Of a stretch of DNA of 64,000 bases, positions 35,358 through 43,021 are shown piece after piece. Within the stretch, counting starts at the first letter, position 1. Each line of letters opens with the position of its first letter. The DNA lies in contig CAWHUM010000007.1 in NCBI GenBank assembly GCA_963832445.1, positions 62,001-126,000 of the forward strand, in the 5' to 3' direction. The DNA comes from AWTP1-13 sp963832445 (GTDB lineage Bacteria; Pseudomonadota; Alphaproteobacteria; Rhizobiales; Hyphomicrobiaceae). Made by a program: the position numbers and the translations under genes. The notes under the pieces are model-generated. The model was given only the letters and a program-made list of their open reading frames with translations, did no database searches and was not told the origin of the DNA.

Positions 35358-38300
35358 TTAGAGCGCCGCGGCGCGGGGGGTGCCGCGGCCGCGGGTGGCG
35401 CTCATCTGATAGAGGCGCAGCGAGACGGAGGACTGCGGGGCGCCGAAGTCGGCAGTCTGCTCGGCGCTCGTGTAGGTGGCACCGGGCGAGGTGGCGGTGA
35501 GCGTGCGCACCACGTCGCTGCCGTCGAGGATGTCGATCTCGTAGCGCTCCTCGGCCTCGGAGAGGGGCACGTCGGTAAAGTCCCAGCTGTCGCCGCCGAT
35601 GCGGGTGCGGCGAACCCACGAGATGGCGAGATCGCCGCTCGAACGGGTGCCGCGCACGTGCACCGGGCTCAAGGGCTCGAGGCCCTCGCCCAAGAAGGCG
35701 TGCGTCAGTTGCACATAGTTGGGCGAGCCGATGTCGCGGCTCGCGGGGCCGCATTTCCAGTTGTAGGCGAGGCCGATTTCGTCCTCGGTCTGGTCGATGC
35801 GAGCGAGCGCGCTGTCGATGAGCACGAAGCGGGCGCCGGCGGCAAGGGGCGCGCGCATCGCGTGCTCGGTGCCGGCCTGACCGCGCAGGAAGCCCGTCAG
35901 CGTGTAGGTGGCGGGGGCGGTGAGGGTGGCAGAGAGGAATTGCAGCACCTCCCACTCGCCGTCCTCGTTGCGGACGGCGGCAAGGTTGGCGCCGGCGAGC
36001 AAGGCGAGCTCGGTGACGGAGGCGAGTGCGCCGCTGTCGAGCTCGACGCGCACCGATGTGGCGCGGTCGAAGCGCGAGGTGGCGCCCGCGGGCAGCGGGT
36101 CGAGCGTGACGCCGGTGACGGCGGATGCCTGTGCGAGAGCCGCGAACTGGTAGCCGGTGGTCTCGGGCGAGCGGTAGACGGCGATAGGGCCGGGCCAGGG
36201 GCTCTGCGCTGCCGCCACGTAGCCGGCGGCAGGCGGCTCGTCGCCGCGCAGCAGCGGCAGGTCGAGGAACACGACGAACGGCTGGCCGACGATGACGCCG
36301 ACGCTGCCGCCCTGGCCGCGGGCGCCGCCGGGCGCGTTGGCGTAGACGTCGGGGTCGAAGCCGCGCGCCTCGATGTCGCGTACACCGTGCTCGCCGATCT
36401 CGGTGATGCGCAACAGCTGCGAGCGGCCGTTGGCGGTGAGGTCGATGACGTCGCCGGGCTCGAGCGCGAGGCGGCTCGGCGGCAGCGAGAACTGGGCGCG
36501 CTCGCGCGCGGCCCACGCCTCAAACAGCCATACCTCGGCGATCTCGGCCGCCTGCTCGGGATCGATCGCAATGGGAAGATCGGCGAGCGCCACGCGGCCG
36601 CTGCGGCCGGCGAGGCGGCGCGCTTCCTCCACGGCTGCGGAATAATCGCCGCCGGCCGCGATGTAGGTGACCTTGGCGGAGGCGGGCAGGTCCGTCTCCT
36701 GCGCGCGCGTGAGGGTTGCGAGTGCGGCCTCGGGGCGAGCCTCGACCAGGTCGTCGACGGTGAGGTCCGCTGCCGGATCGGCAGCGCCGCGGTGGGCGAA
36801 CACGATCTCGCCGCCGCTCTCTCGCGTGTCGAAGAAGAAGGCGAGCTCCAAGGGTTGGATGGTCTCGCGCGCCGACATCACACGATCCACGAGGAGGCCG
36901 CCGAGGACGCCGTTGAGCGCGTCCGTGTCGTAGGCGGCAAAGCCGTGGTCGGCGAAGATGGCGCTGACGGTGGGGCCGAGCGGCGCGCTGGCGATGCGGC
37001 CCGTGAGCCAATGGCCGAGGCGCCAGTTGGCGCCGTCGCCCCAGGCGGCGGTGTCGGCGGGGAACGCGGGATAGGGGCGCGCGTCCCAGGCGTAGACGTA
37101 GATATTGTCGAGGTCGACCATGCGCTCGCCGTAGACGGAGGAGAGCGGGTTGGCACCGGCGAGGTAGTTCTCGTGGTCGGGGTCGAGGCCCTCGTGGAAC
37201 GCCTGCAGGTAGCGGCGCTGCATGAAGTCGTCGCGCTTGCCGTGGGAGAAGTAAGGCAGGTGCGACTCCGAGCTCTTCGGGTCGACGAACACGTTGGGCT
37301 GGTTGGCGCCGCGGTCGACGGCGGGGCAGCCGAGCTCGGTGAACCAGAAGGGCTTGGACTGCGGCACCCAGGCGGTGGGTGTGCCGGACTCCACGCCGCC
37401 GGGGCGGTTGAAATGCCGGTTGAGCCACCAGTTGCGGATGTCCTTGAAGCGGAACACCCAGGGCTTGCCGCCGCCGTCGGTGATGGGGGTGCGCGTTTGC
37501 TCGGCGCGGTCTTCGGCGCTGGCGTAGTACCAGTCGTAGCCCTCGCCGCCGAAGAGGTTGGCGATGAGATAGCCGAGGTCATAGATGGAGGGGGTGCCGG
37601 CCAGGCGGTCGATGTGCGCGTTGCCGTCGCGCCAGTCGGAAAGCGGCCAGTAGACGTCGATGCCGACGGCGTCGATGGAGGCCGACGACCACAGCGGATC
37701 GAGGTGGAAGAAGACGTCGCCCGAGCCGTCGGCCGGTTGGTGGCCGAAGAATTCCGCCCAATCGGCGGCGTAGGTGACCTTGGTGGAACCCACGACGGAT
37801 TTCACGTCGGCGGCGAGGGTCGCGAGCGCGGCGACGAAGGGGTAGGTGGAGGCGCTGTCGCGCACGGTGGTGAGCCCGCGCATCTCGCTGCCGATGACGA
37901 AGGCATCGACGCCGCCGGCCGCCTCGGCAAGGTGGGCGTAGTGCAGGATGAAGCGGCGGAAGGACCACTCGTCGGGGCCGGAGTAGGTGACGGTCTCGCC
38001 ATTGATTGAAAAGTTGCCGACGTCGGCGGTGCCGACGAAGGCTGAGACCTGGGTGGCGGCGGCGGCGGTCTTGTCGGGCGTGATCGGCTGGCCGGCGGCG
38101 GGCGAGACGGTGATGCGGCCGCGCCAGGGATAGACCGGCTGGCCGGTGGCCCCCGTGTGGGGGTCGGTGAGCGTGTTGCCGGCGGCGATATCCATAAAGA
38201 GGAAGGGAGTCAGCGTGACCCCGAGCCCGCGCGCCTTGAGGTCCTGGATGGCGGCGACGACGGTTTCATCGGAGGGCGTGCCGCCGTAGGCCGCGCGGCC

Positions 38301-39311
38301 GTCGACCAGGCTGATCCGATGCGCACCCGAGCGGGACAGGCCGGCGACACTCCAGACGAGCGGCTCGGTGACCTTGTCGGCGGAGTCGACGCCGGGGCGG
38401 ATCTGGCAGTTGCCCGCGCGCAGGTCGGTGCCGAACCCGCCGACGATGAGGGAGACCGAGTCGACATCGGGAAGCGCGGATTGCAGCTGGTCGAGGGAGA
38501 CGGACCAGTCGCTCCCGCCCTGGCGGGTGTGCACGTTCTCGGAGACGTTGGTGGCGGCGCCGACTTTGCGCGTGACGGGCTGTTGGGCGTAGACGAACTC
38601 GCCGGCGCCGGGGATCAGCGTTACGGCGCGCACGCTGGACTCGAACGAATCCACGGCTCGGTGCACCTCGAAGGAGAGCTGCGGGATGCGGTTGCCGAAG
38701 TTGGCGAGCGCCACGCGTTCGAACACGATGTAGGCGAGCCCGCGGTAGGCCGGCGCGTCGCCGGCGCCTTCGCGCGCTTCGATCAGGCTGTCGGGGAGCT
38801 GCGTGTCGGCGCCCAAGTAGAGGCGGTGGGTGATGGTTGCGAGGTCGAGCTCGGTGCCGTCGGCCCACACGCGCCCCAGGCCGGCAATCTCGCCCTCGCA
38901 GAGCGCCACGGCGAAGCTTGCGAAGTAGCGGTACTCGGTGGTGCGGGTGCGCTGCCCCTGGCCGATGCCGCCCTTGCCGCCGCCGCCCGACTGCGTGGAG
39001 GTGATCACCTCCTCCTCGAAGTCGGTCGCCCAGACGATCTGGCCGCCGATGCGCGCGCGGCCGTAGAGGCGCGGGATGGGCGCGCCTTGCGAGGAGCCGG
39101 TGACGCGCAGCTCGGAGAGACGGGGGCCGGTGAGCGCGCGCGTCTGGCCGCTAGCCGCGAACAGCGCGTGGTCGATGAGCGAGCCGGCAACCGCGCCGAC
39201 CTGCGAGCCGATGGCGGCACCGGTGAGGGTGGCGCCGAGGAAGGTGACGCCGCCAGGGAGCAGCGCGCTGCCGGCGGCCGCGCCGGCAACGGCGAGAGCG
39301 AGGGTGGCCAT
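35358..39311 (-). CDS. GTA/phage tail baseplate protein with TIM-barrel domain (RcGTA gp15-like)
   Basis: 1317 residues, close to the Rhodobacter GTA gp15 (about 1300). N-terminal glycine-rich hydrophobic stretch (LAVAGAAAGSALLPGGVTFL, LTGAAIGSQVGAVAGSLIDH), then SELRVTGSSQGAPIPRLYGR with TEYRYFASFAVALCEGEIAG, as in phage host-specificity J-like proteins. A central TIM-barrel-like 'glycoside hydrolase/phage tail' domain spans about 400-700 (YPFVAALATLAADVKSVVGS, WYWPLSDWRDGN-like region, KPFWFTELGCPAVDRGANQP). The C-terminal half has repeated beta domains. This megatron-type protein recognises or penetrates the host envelope. It is the last gene of the GTA cluster and appears intact, although the genes for the particle itself are missing. 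The start at 39311 is preferred over 39455 because upstream codons are repeat DNA. Confidence 0.88.
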   Translation of the reverse strand: MATLALAVAGAAAGSALLPGGVTFLGATLTGAAIGSQVGAVAGSLIDHALFAASGQTRALTGPRLSELRVTGSSQGAPIPRLYGRARIGGQIVWATDFEEEVITSTQSGGGGKGGIGQGQRTRTTEYRYFASFAVALCEGEIAGLGRVWADGTELDLATITHRLYLGADTQLPDSLIEAREGAGDAPAYRGLAYIVFERVALANFGNRIPQLSFEVHRAVDSFESSVRAVTLIPGAGEFVYAQQPVTRKVGAATNVSENVHTRQGGSDWSVSLDQLQSALPDVDSVSLIVGGFGTDLRAGNCQIRPGVDSADKVTEPLVWSVAGLSRSGAHRISLVDGRAAYGGTPSDETVVAAIQDLKARGLGVTLTPFLFMDIAAGNTLTDPHTGATGQPVYPWRGRITVSPAAGQPITPDKTAAAATQVSAFVGTADVGNFSINGETVTYSGPDEWSFRRFILHYAHLAEAAGGVDAFVIGSEMRGLTTVRDSASTYPFVAALATLAADVKSVVGSTKVTYAADWAEFFGHQPADGSGDVFFHLDPLWSSASIDAVGIDVYWPLSDWRDGNAHIDRLAGTPSIYDLGYLIANLFGGEGYDWYYASAEDRAEQTRTPITDGGGKPWVFRFKDIRNWWLNRHFNRPGGVESGTPTAWVPQSKPFWFTELGCPAVDRGANQPNVFVDPKSSESHLPYFSHGKRDDFMQRRYLQAFHEGLDPDHENYLAGANPLSSVYGERMVDLDNIYVYAWDARPYPAFPADTAAWGDGANWRLGHWLTGRIASAPLGPTVSAIFADHGFAAYDTDALNGVLGGLLVDRVMSARETIQPLELAFFFDTRESGGEIVFAHRGAADPAADLTVDDLVEARPEAALATLTRAQETDLPASAKVTYIAAGGDYSAAVEEARRLAGRSGRVALADLPIAIDPEQAAEIAEVWLFEAWAARERAQFSLPPSRLALEPGDVIDLTANGRSQLLRITEIGEHGVRDIEARGFDPDVYANAPGGARGQGGSVGVIVGQPFVVFLDLPLLRGDEPPAAGYVAAAQSPWPGPIAVYRSPETTGYQFAALAQASAVTGVTLDPLPAGATSRFDRATSVRVELDSGALASVTELALLAGANLAAVRNEDGEWEVLQFLSATLTAPATYTLTGFLRGQAGTEHAMRAPLAAGARFVLIDSALARIDQTEDEIGLAYNWKCGPASRDIGSPNYVQLTHAFLGEGLEPLSPVHVRGTRSSGDLAISWVRRTRIGGDSWDFTDVPLSEAEERYEIDILDGSDVVRTLTATSPGATYTSAEQTADFGAPQSSVSLRLYQMSATRGRGTPRAAAL

Positions 39312-39334
39312 GGGGGTGTGGGTGGTGGGGTGGT

Positions 39335-39374
39335 GAGTAGGGAATAGCGAGTAGGGAATGGGGAGTAGGGAGTG
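39335..39374. repeat. Simple-sequence repeat (GAGTAGGGAATAGCGA type)
   Basis: About 40 bases of imperfect units such as GAGTAGGGAATAGCGAGTAG. The same unit type forms a large inverted block at 42358-42461. Confidence 0.6.
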
Positions 39375-39420
39375 TTGGCGCGGGAGCGCGCAACCCAACA
39401 TCAACGGTGGTGCATCGGTG

Positions 39421-39453
39421 TGTTGGGTTACGGCCTTCGGCCTAACCCAACCC
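39421..39453. repeat. GGGTTACG..CTAACCC palindrome
   Basis: Hairpin TGTTGGGTTACGGCC TTC GGCCTAACCCAACCC, of the widespread Hyphomicrobiales intergenic type. It marks the left edge of the SDR gene remnant that follows. A related copy may lie at 50752. Confidence 0.6.
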
Positions 39454-39570
39454 ACGGGCTACGTGACGCCGCAGCAGCTGGCCCACATGGTGGTGTTTAC
39501 CGCGAGCCCGCGGGCCAAGACCGTGTCGGGGCAGGCGATCTCGGTGTGCGGCGATACGAATATGCTGGGT
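39454..39570 (+). pseudogene. 3' remnant of an SDR-type gene, copy 1
   Basis: In frame on the plus strand it reads TGYVTPQQLAHMVVFTASPR and then AKTVSGQAISVCGDTNMLG, the C-terminus of a short-chain dehydrogenase/enoyl reductase-like protein (the 'SGQAISVCGD' ending is typical). The 5' part is lost at the palindrome just before. The last 63 bases are repeated at 40455. No stop follows here, so the frame runs on. This looks like one half of a target gene split by an insertion. Confidence 0.65.
39508..39570. repeat. 63-bp direct repeat, left copy (SDR 3' end)
   Basis: Starts CCGCGGGCCAAGACCGTGTC and ends GATACGAATATGCTGGGT; 62 of 63 bases match 40455-40517. A tandem of gene 3' ends around a small gene pair is what site-specific integration leaves (attL/attR-like). 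Confidence 0.75.
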
Positions 39571-39677
39571 GAGGTGTGTGTCTGCAGCAGCTGTTGCGCA
39601 GTAACAACGAAACCTTCAGCGGCAATCGCAATTGACAGACCGCCAGGTGATCATGCCATGATCACCCATGGACGGGC

Positions 39678-40046
39678 GTGAGTTCGCAAGCCGAAGGCTG
39701 GGACTACGTCCTGGACCTTCATCGCCAGAAGATCGGCTATGACAACGGCTACTGGGTGACGATTCGCGCCATCAAGGTCGAGCCGGACGAAGGCAGGCCG
39801 CACGGCCTGCAGTATTCGCTGACACTGCACGATGGGAACGACGACCGCATCCTGGGATACGACAACTCGCATGGCGCGGACGTGGCGAGCGGGCCAGGGA
39901 AGCGGTCGAAAAGACCCAGGCCGTACGATCACATTGACAGACGCGGCAAGAGATCAGTGCCCTGCGAGTTCACCACGCCCTTCAAGCTGGTGGAAGATTT
40001 CTTCGCCGACGTGGAACAGATCTTGAGAAAGGAGGGCGCGTTGTGA
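39678..40046 (+). CDS. TumE-family (DUF6516-like) toxin
   Basis: 122 residues from a GTG at 39678. Sequence features: GWDYVLDLHRQKIGYDNGYW and VTIRAIKVEPDEGRPHGLQY, SLTLHDGNDDRILGYDNSH, then a basic stretch (GPGKRSKRPRPYDHIDRRGK) and EFTTPFKLVEDFFADVEQIL. This 'hydrogen-bonding LHD..G..RILGYDN(S/A)H..D.HI' pattern is that of TumE toxins. It overlaps the following antitoxin-type gene by four bases (ATGA... GTGA), the usual co-translation. The pair is bounded by 63-base direct repeats. Cellular target not known from the sequence. Confidence 0.72.
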   Translation: MSSQAEGWDYVLDLHRQKIGYDNGYWVTIRAIKVEPDEGRPHGLQYSLTLHDGNDDRILGYDNSHGADVASGPGKRSKRPRPYDHIDRRGKRSVPCEFTTPFKLVEDFFADVEQILRKEGAL

Positions 40047-40432
40047 GCAAGCGCATCCTGCACATCGGCATTGCACCGCCAGAGCGCATCCACAAGCGAA
40101 TGCTGGACGTCGCCAAGGGCGCGCAAAAGCAGCGGCCGAGCGATCCGCGCGTCTGGTTCACGTCCTGGGAGGCGCTGGCTCGTGTTCTGTCCAAAAAGAA
40201 CATGCTGCTGATCGAGATGATACGCGATGCCGAACCGCAATCGGTGACGGAGCTGGCCAGGAAAGTTCGCCGCAACAAGACGAACGTCCTGCGGTCGCTC
40301 AAGATTTTGAAGGAGTTCGAAATCGTGGACTTCGAGGAGGGCGAAGGGGGCCGCAGGGCGCCGCGATTGAACTACGATGATTTCCGCGTCGAATCGCACC
40401 TTGGCCCCCATCCTGCGAACAAGGCAGCGTAG
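40043..40432 (+). CDS. TumA-family antitoxin / HVO_A0114-type DNA-binding protein
   Basis: 129 residues from the GTG at 40043. Start ends RILHIGIAPPERIHKRMLDV; then PRVWFTSWEALARVLSKKNM, LLIEMIRDAEPQSVTELARK, VRRNKTNVLRSLKILKEFEI and VDFEEGEGGRRAPRLNYDDF. The centre is a winged helix-turn-helix of MarR-like type (about 55-110), as in the HVO_A0114 family of regulators paired with TumE. It probably neutralises the upstream toxin and represses their common promoter. Ends 22 bases before the second copy of the SDR 3' repeat. Confidence 0.75.
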   Translation: MSKRILHIGIAPPERIHKRMLDVAKGAQKQRPSDPRVWFTSWEALARVLSKKNMLLIEMIRDAEPQSVTELARKVRRNKTNVLRSLKILKEFEIVDFEEGEGGRRAPRLNYDDFRVESHLGPHPANKAA

Positions 40433-40442
40433 CTGCGACCGT

Positions 40443-40519
40443 TGCACCGCCTCGCCGCGGGCCAAGACCGTGTCCGGGCAGGCGATCTCGGTGTGCGGCG
40501 ATACGAATATGCTGGGTTA
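40443..40519 (+). pseudogene. 3' remnant of the same SDR gene, copy 2, with the stop codon
   Basis: Reads (A)SPRAKTVSGQAISVCGDTNM LG and stops at TAG 40517-40519, matching copy 1 at 39508-39570 over 63 bases with one mismatch. It represents the original 3' end; the toxin-antitoxin genes lie between the two copies. Confidence 0.65.
40455..40517. repeat. 63-bp direct repeat, right copy (SDR 3' end)
   Basis: Partner of the repeat at 39508-39570. The interval 39571-40454 holds only the TumE-like and TumA-like genes. Confidence 0.75.
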
Positions 40520-40527
40520 GCTGGCTT

Positions 40528-40554
40528 GGGGTCTGACCCTCCGGGTCAGACCCC
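40528..40554. repeat. GTCAGACCC palindrome, copy R1
   Basis: GGGGTCTGACCCTCCGGGTC AGACCCC: a near-perfect 27-base palindrome of the same family as R2-R4, variant with GGGG at the ends. Confidence 0.7.
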
Positions 40555-40602
40555 GTGGCGACATTTCGCGCGAGGCGAGATACAAAGAGAGGCTGCGGTC
40601 AT

Positions 40603-40629
40603 GGTGTCAGACCCGGAGGGTCTGACACC
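40603..40629. repeat. GTCAGACCC palindrome, copy R2
   Basis: 27 bases GGTGTCAGACCCGGAGGG TCTGACACC. The preceding bases (GAGGCTGCGGTCAT) are also similar to those before R3. Confidence 0.75.
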
Positions 40630-40648
40630 GAGTGGACACCGAGCGACC

Positions 40649-40846
40649 CTACTTCCCGCGGGTTGCGCTCGGCAGGCGCCCGCAGTCGGCGCCGAAGCGC
40701 TCCAGCGTGCCGTCGGCGCTCTCGGCGAAGCGGCAGTCGTTGCCGCGGCCGGGGCATTGGTAGATGTCCTGCTCGGGATCGTAGATCAGCCGCCCGCCGC
40801 GGTTTCTGGTCTGGCAAAACAGCGTGCTCTGGCCGCGCCTCGTCAT
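40649..40846 (-). CDS. Small four-cysteine hypothetical protein
   Basis: 65 residues from the ATG at 40846 (MTRRGQSTLFCQTRNRGGRL, IYDPEQDIYQCPGRGNDCRF). Cysteines at 11, 31, 38 and 55 could bind zinc or form disulfides. The longer form from 40903 adds 19 residues. The gene lies between palindromes R2 and R3. I do not recognise it. A purine-rich GAAGGGACAGGACCTC precedes the ATG at 40846. Confidence 0.4.
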   Translation of the reverse strand: MTRRGQSTLFCQTRNRGGRLIYDPEQDIYQCPGRGNDCRFAESADGTLERFGADCGRLPSATRGK

Positions 40847-41113
40847 GAGGTCCTGTCCCTTCGTGGTGCTGCATGAGGGTGCGCTGGTCGCGCAGGCCTG
40901 CACTTAGCCCCTCGCAGCGGCCCCGTCCAAGACAATCTGCGATCGGCCTTGCCGACTTGTGCAGGCTGAAGGGTGTCACGAAGGTACGAAAGGGCGGGTC
41001 AAATCGTGGTTCGGCCATCCGCGGCGCCGCCGTCGAACGCGCCAGCTGGCGCAAGGGTTGATCGGAGCGGTCACTCCGGCCGAAGTATTCTGACACATCG
41101 AGGTTGCGGCTAT

Positions 41114-41140
41114 GGTGTCAGACCCGGAGGGTCTGACACC
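41114..41140. repeat. GTCAGACCC palindrome, copy R3
   Basis: 27 bases identical to R2, 18 bases before the VOC gene start. It is likely part of that gene's leader. Confidence 0.75.
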
Positions 41141-41157
41141 GACAGACAGGAGACACC

Positions 41158-41553
41158 ATGCCGTTTCGCATCAATCACATCCACATCAAGGCCGCCGACC
41201 CGCGCAAGGCCGCCGAATGGTGGGCCGAGGCCTTCGGCTTCAAGATCCTGAGCGACGAGACGCGCCCCTTCGGCGACCGCTTCATTCGCTGCGAGGTCAG
41301 CGGCGGCATGCTCGTCTCCATCTCCAACGCGCGCGCCGGCGAGACGCTGGCACCGGCCGGCAGCGACGGTGCCCGCTGGGGCCTGGAGCACTTCGCCATC
41401 GAGTGCGAGGACATCGAGGCCGATATTGCGCGCCTCAAGAAGCTGGGCGCCAGGCACCAGGAGGGCCCGCTGAAAGCGCCCAACGGCACGCTGTTCGCCT
41501 TCATGGCCGTACCCGGCGACGTGCGCATCGAGCTGCTGCAGCTGCCGAAGTGA
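41158..41553 (+). CDS. VOC-family (glyoxalase/bleomycin-resistance-type) protein
   Basis: 131 residues. FRINHIHIKAADPRKAAEWW, AEAFGFKILSDETRPFGDRF, LEHFAIECEDIEADIARLKK and GTLFAFMAVPGDVRIELLQL form the paired beta-alpha-beta-beta-beta units of the vicinal-oxygen-chelate fold. Metal ligands are expected at the His of NHIHIK, His of LEHFA and Glu of RIELLQ. Substrate unknown. Ribosome-binding site GACAGGAGACACC precedes the ATG. The last 24 bases of the gene, including the stop, are duplicated at 42329-42352. Confidence 0.85.
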   Translation: MPFRINHIHIKAADPRKAAEWWAEAFGFKILSDETRPFGDRFIRCEVSGGMLVSISNARAGETLAPAGSDGARWGLEHFAIECEDIEADIARLKKLGARHQEGPLKAPNGTLFAFMAVPGDVRIELLQLPK

Positions 41554-41561
41554 GGAGGCAG
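41530..41561. repeat. 32-bp direct repeat, left copy (VOC gene 3' end)
   Basis: GAGCTGCTGCAGCTGCCGAA GTGAGGAGGCAG, covering the last codons and stop of the VOC gene; 30 of 32 bases match 42329-42360. Confidence 0.65.
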
Positions 41562-41609
41562 AGTTCCGGGGTCAGGGGCTAGGGGTCAGGCGGACCCAGG
41601 GCATGGCCG

Positions 41610-41966
41610 TCAGCGCAGATGCGCGCCGAAGCGGGTGGCGGCGTCGACGGCGCGCTCCCATACCTGGCGCGTGTAGCGCTCGATCTCTGGATGATCCAGG
41701 TAGTCGAACAGGATGCCGATGATGACGTCCTCGGGATAGTGCGGTTGGTCCGTCATCACGGCAGAGATGTAACCGAGCATCCGGTGATTGCATTCGGAAA
41801 CGAGATAGGCCGCGCGCCACCTGTGCTCGGCATCCTCGGCAAAGGAGACCTCTCGCATCACGATCGTCAGGTCGCGCATGACCTCGAGCAGGATCAAGTG
41901 CCGGAATTGAGCCGGCTGCGCGGCAAACCAAGCTTCGGTCTCTGGTCTGTCCATGGGCTTGCACAC
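41610..41966 (-). CDS. Hypothetical protein, putative immunity partner
   Basis: 118 residues, acidic and soluble (MCKPMDRPETEAWFAAQPAQ, HLILLEVMRDLTIVMREVSF, ECNHRMLGYISAVMTDQPHY, IIGILFDYLDHPEIERYTRQ). No named family recognised. It starts directly where the upstream toxin-tip-like frame stops (stop at 41967, ATG at 41966), the standard arrangement for a polymorphic toxin C-terminal domain followed by its immunity gene. That role is inferred only from this arrangement and from the duplicated flanks. Confidence 0.55.
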   Translation of the reverse strand: MCKPMDRPETEAWFAAQPAQFRHLILLEVMRDLTIVMREVSFAEDAEHRWRAAYLVSECNHRMLGYISAVMTDQPHYPEDVIIGILFDYLDHPEIERYTRQVWERAVDAATRFGAHLR

Positions 41967-42328
41967 TTACATTGGAGGTTTGACAAAGCGTGCGGGTGGG
42001 ATGTAGCGGCCTCCGCCACCCCGCCCGCCGCGTGGTCTGGTGCCGGCCTTCGGGTCGGGGTCGCGAAGAGTTCTTGGAAGAGAATTCACGTCATAGCCCC
42101 GTTCTTCCAGAACCCTAATTCGCGTGTTGCCCTGAAATACACGTCCATCGGGCATCACAACGAGTGATTCATTCCCGCCGGGCCTCAAGCTGTCGACAAT
42201 TGCATCCGTCGGTTGTTGCCGCCAGAAGTCGTATGAGCGCCTGGCTCTTGGATCTCTATCATACGTGCTGTCCGGATGAATGCGCTGCAGAGGCGGTGGT
42301 CGATCAGCGACGCGACCTACGCGCCGCT
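41967..42328 (-). CDS. Orphan toxin-tip-like fragment (ParB-like C-terminal domain), no start codon
   Basis: About 120 residues in one open frame ending GGRYIPPARFVKPPM. The core reads RRSYDFWRQQPTDAIVDSLR, PGGNESLVVMPDGRVFQGNT and RIRVLEERGYDVNSLPRTLR, a ParB/Srx-like 'DGR..QGNTR..VL..RG.DVN.LPR' motif found in the C-terminal tips of large secreted toxins and stand-alone enzymes. There is no in-frame ATG; a TTG at 42188 would give 73 residues. The frame is cut at the right-hand 32-base repeat, so it looks like a toxin tip without its N-terminal carrier, captured with its partner gene. Confidence 0.5.
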
Positions 42329-42360
42329 GAGCTGCTGCAGCTGCGGAAGTGAGGGGGCAG
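42329..42360. repeat. 32-bp direct repeat, right copy (VOC gene 3' end)
   Basis: GAGCTGCTGCAGCTGCGGAA GTGAGGGGGCAG. On the plus strand it encodes LLQLRK and a stop, like the VOC C-terminus LLQLPK. It bounds the 41562-42328 module. Confidence 0.65.
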
Positions 42361-42461
42361 GGAGTAGGGAGTAGCGAATAGGGAGTAGGGAGTTGCGAAT
42401 AGGGGTCGCTGGTTTCTCGCCTCTACTCGCTATTCGCTATTCGCTATTCCCTATTCGCTAT
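42358..42461. repeat. Large inverted block of GAGTAGGGAATAGCGA-type units
   Basis: About 45 bases of units (GGGAGTAGCGAATAGGGAGT) and about 40 bases of their reverse complement (CTATTCGCTATTCCCTATTC) around a 17-base centre. It could form a long hairpin. Together with the block at 39335 it flanks the accessory genes. Confidence 0.65.
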
Positions 42462-42520
42462 CGACCGATCCGGCATCTCGAAGTGAGCGGATACCCGATC
42501 ACGACGACGGCGACGCGGTG

Positions 42521-42967
42521 TTATTTTGCGTCGTCGCACGTGCCGCTCTGAAGGGGGGCGACTTCCATTCCGTCGTAGCTTTCGAGTCCGTGCTTGGCAG
42601 CGAACGCGCTGAGCTGCTCGTTCCTGGCCAGCAACGTATCGACCGAATGCCGCTCGACCTTTTCGACGTGCAGGATGTAGCGGAACCCGGTCTTCGACTT
42701 CATAGGCCCTCTCACCCGGACGAGACGATAGCCCTCTTCCTCGAGCTTTGCCCCGGCGCTCTCCAATTTCTGCCGGTCCGGGTCGAAGAAGAAGTACCCC
42801 CACTGACACTTGCCATCGATGCTCCAGGCCGAGGCCTTGCGCGCCGCGTCGAACATGGCGGTAATCGCCTCGCGGCCCAACCTGGCCTTCTCCTGGGCCA
42901 TGCCTTCGACGCTGCCAACCAGCACCATCGCGGCGGCGGCGAATGCGACGATGATGTTCCGGAGCAT
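42521..42967 (-). CDS. Secreted RraB-like domain protein
   Basis: 148 residues with an N-terminal signal peptide (MLRNIIVAFAAAAMVLVGSV, cleavage near EGMAQ). The rest, GKCQWGYFFFDPDRQKLESA, EEEGYRLVRVRGPMKSKTGF and RYILHVEKVERHSVDTLLAR, ending ESYDGMEVAPL, resembles the RraB (ribonuclease E inhibitor) fold. RraB itself is cytoplasmic, so a signal peptide argues against that role here. Function unknown. It interrupts the GTA cluster between gp12/14 and gp15. Confidence 0.6.
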   Translation of the reverse strand: MLRNIIVAFAAAAMVLVGSVEGMAQEKARLGREAITAMFDAARKASAWSIDGKCQWGYFFFDPDRQKLESAGAKLEEEGYRLVRVRGPMKSKTGFRYILHVEKVERHSVDTLLARNEQLSAFAAKHGLESYDGMEVAPLQSGTCDDAK

Positions 42968-43021
42968 CGCGTGCCCTCGCCGATCCTGGTGAACAGCGTA
43001 GCAACCTATTGGCTGGCGCCC

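Noticed and set aside
34825..36516. 787-codon minus frame continuing upstream of the response regulator
   Set aside because: Only the last 223 codons encode a protein family; the upstream part is Arg/Pro-rich shadow of the gp15-like gene.
35658..38009. 783-codon open frame on the plus strand opposite the gp15-like gene
   Set aside because: Antisense shadow of a GC-rich gene: its translation is rich in Gly, Ala, Val, Arg without domain pattern, while the minus strand gives a known protein family.
39335..42461. Possible CRISPR array in the repeated region
   Set aside because: Units are short, imperfect and without unique spacers of constant length; no cas genes.
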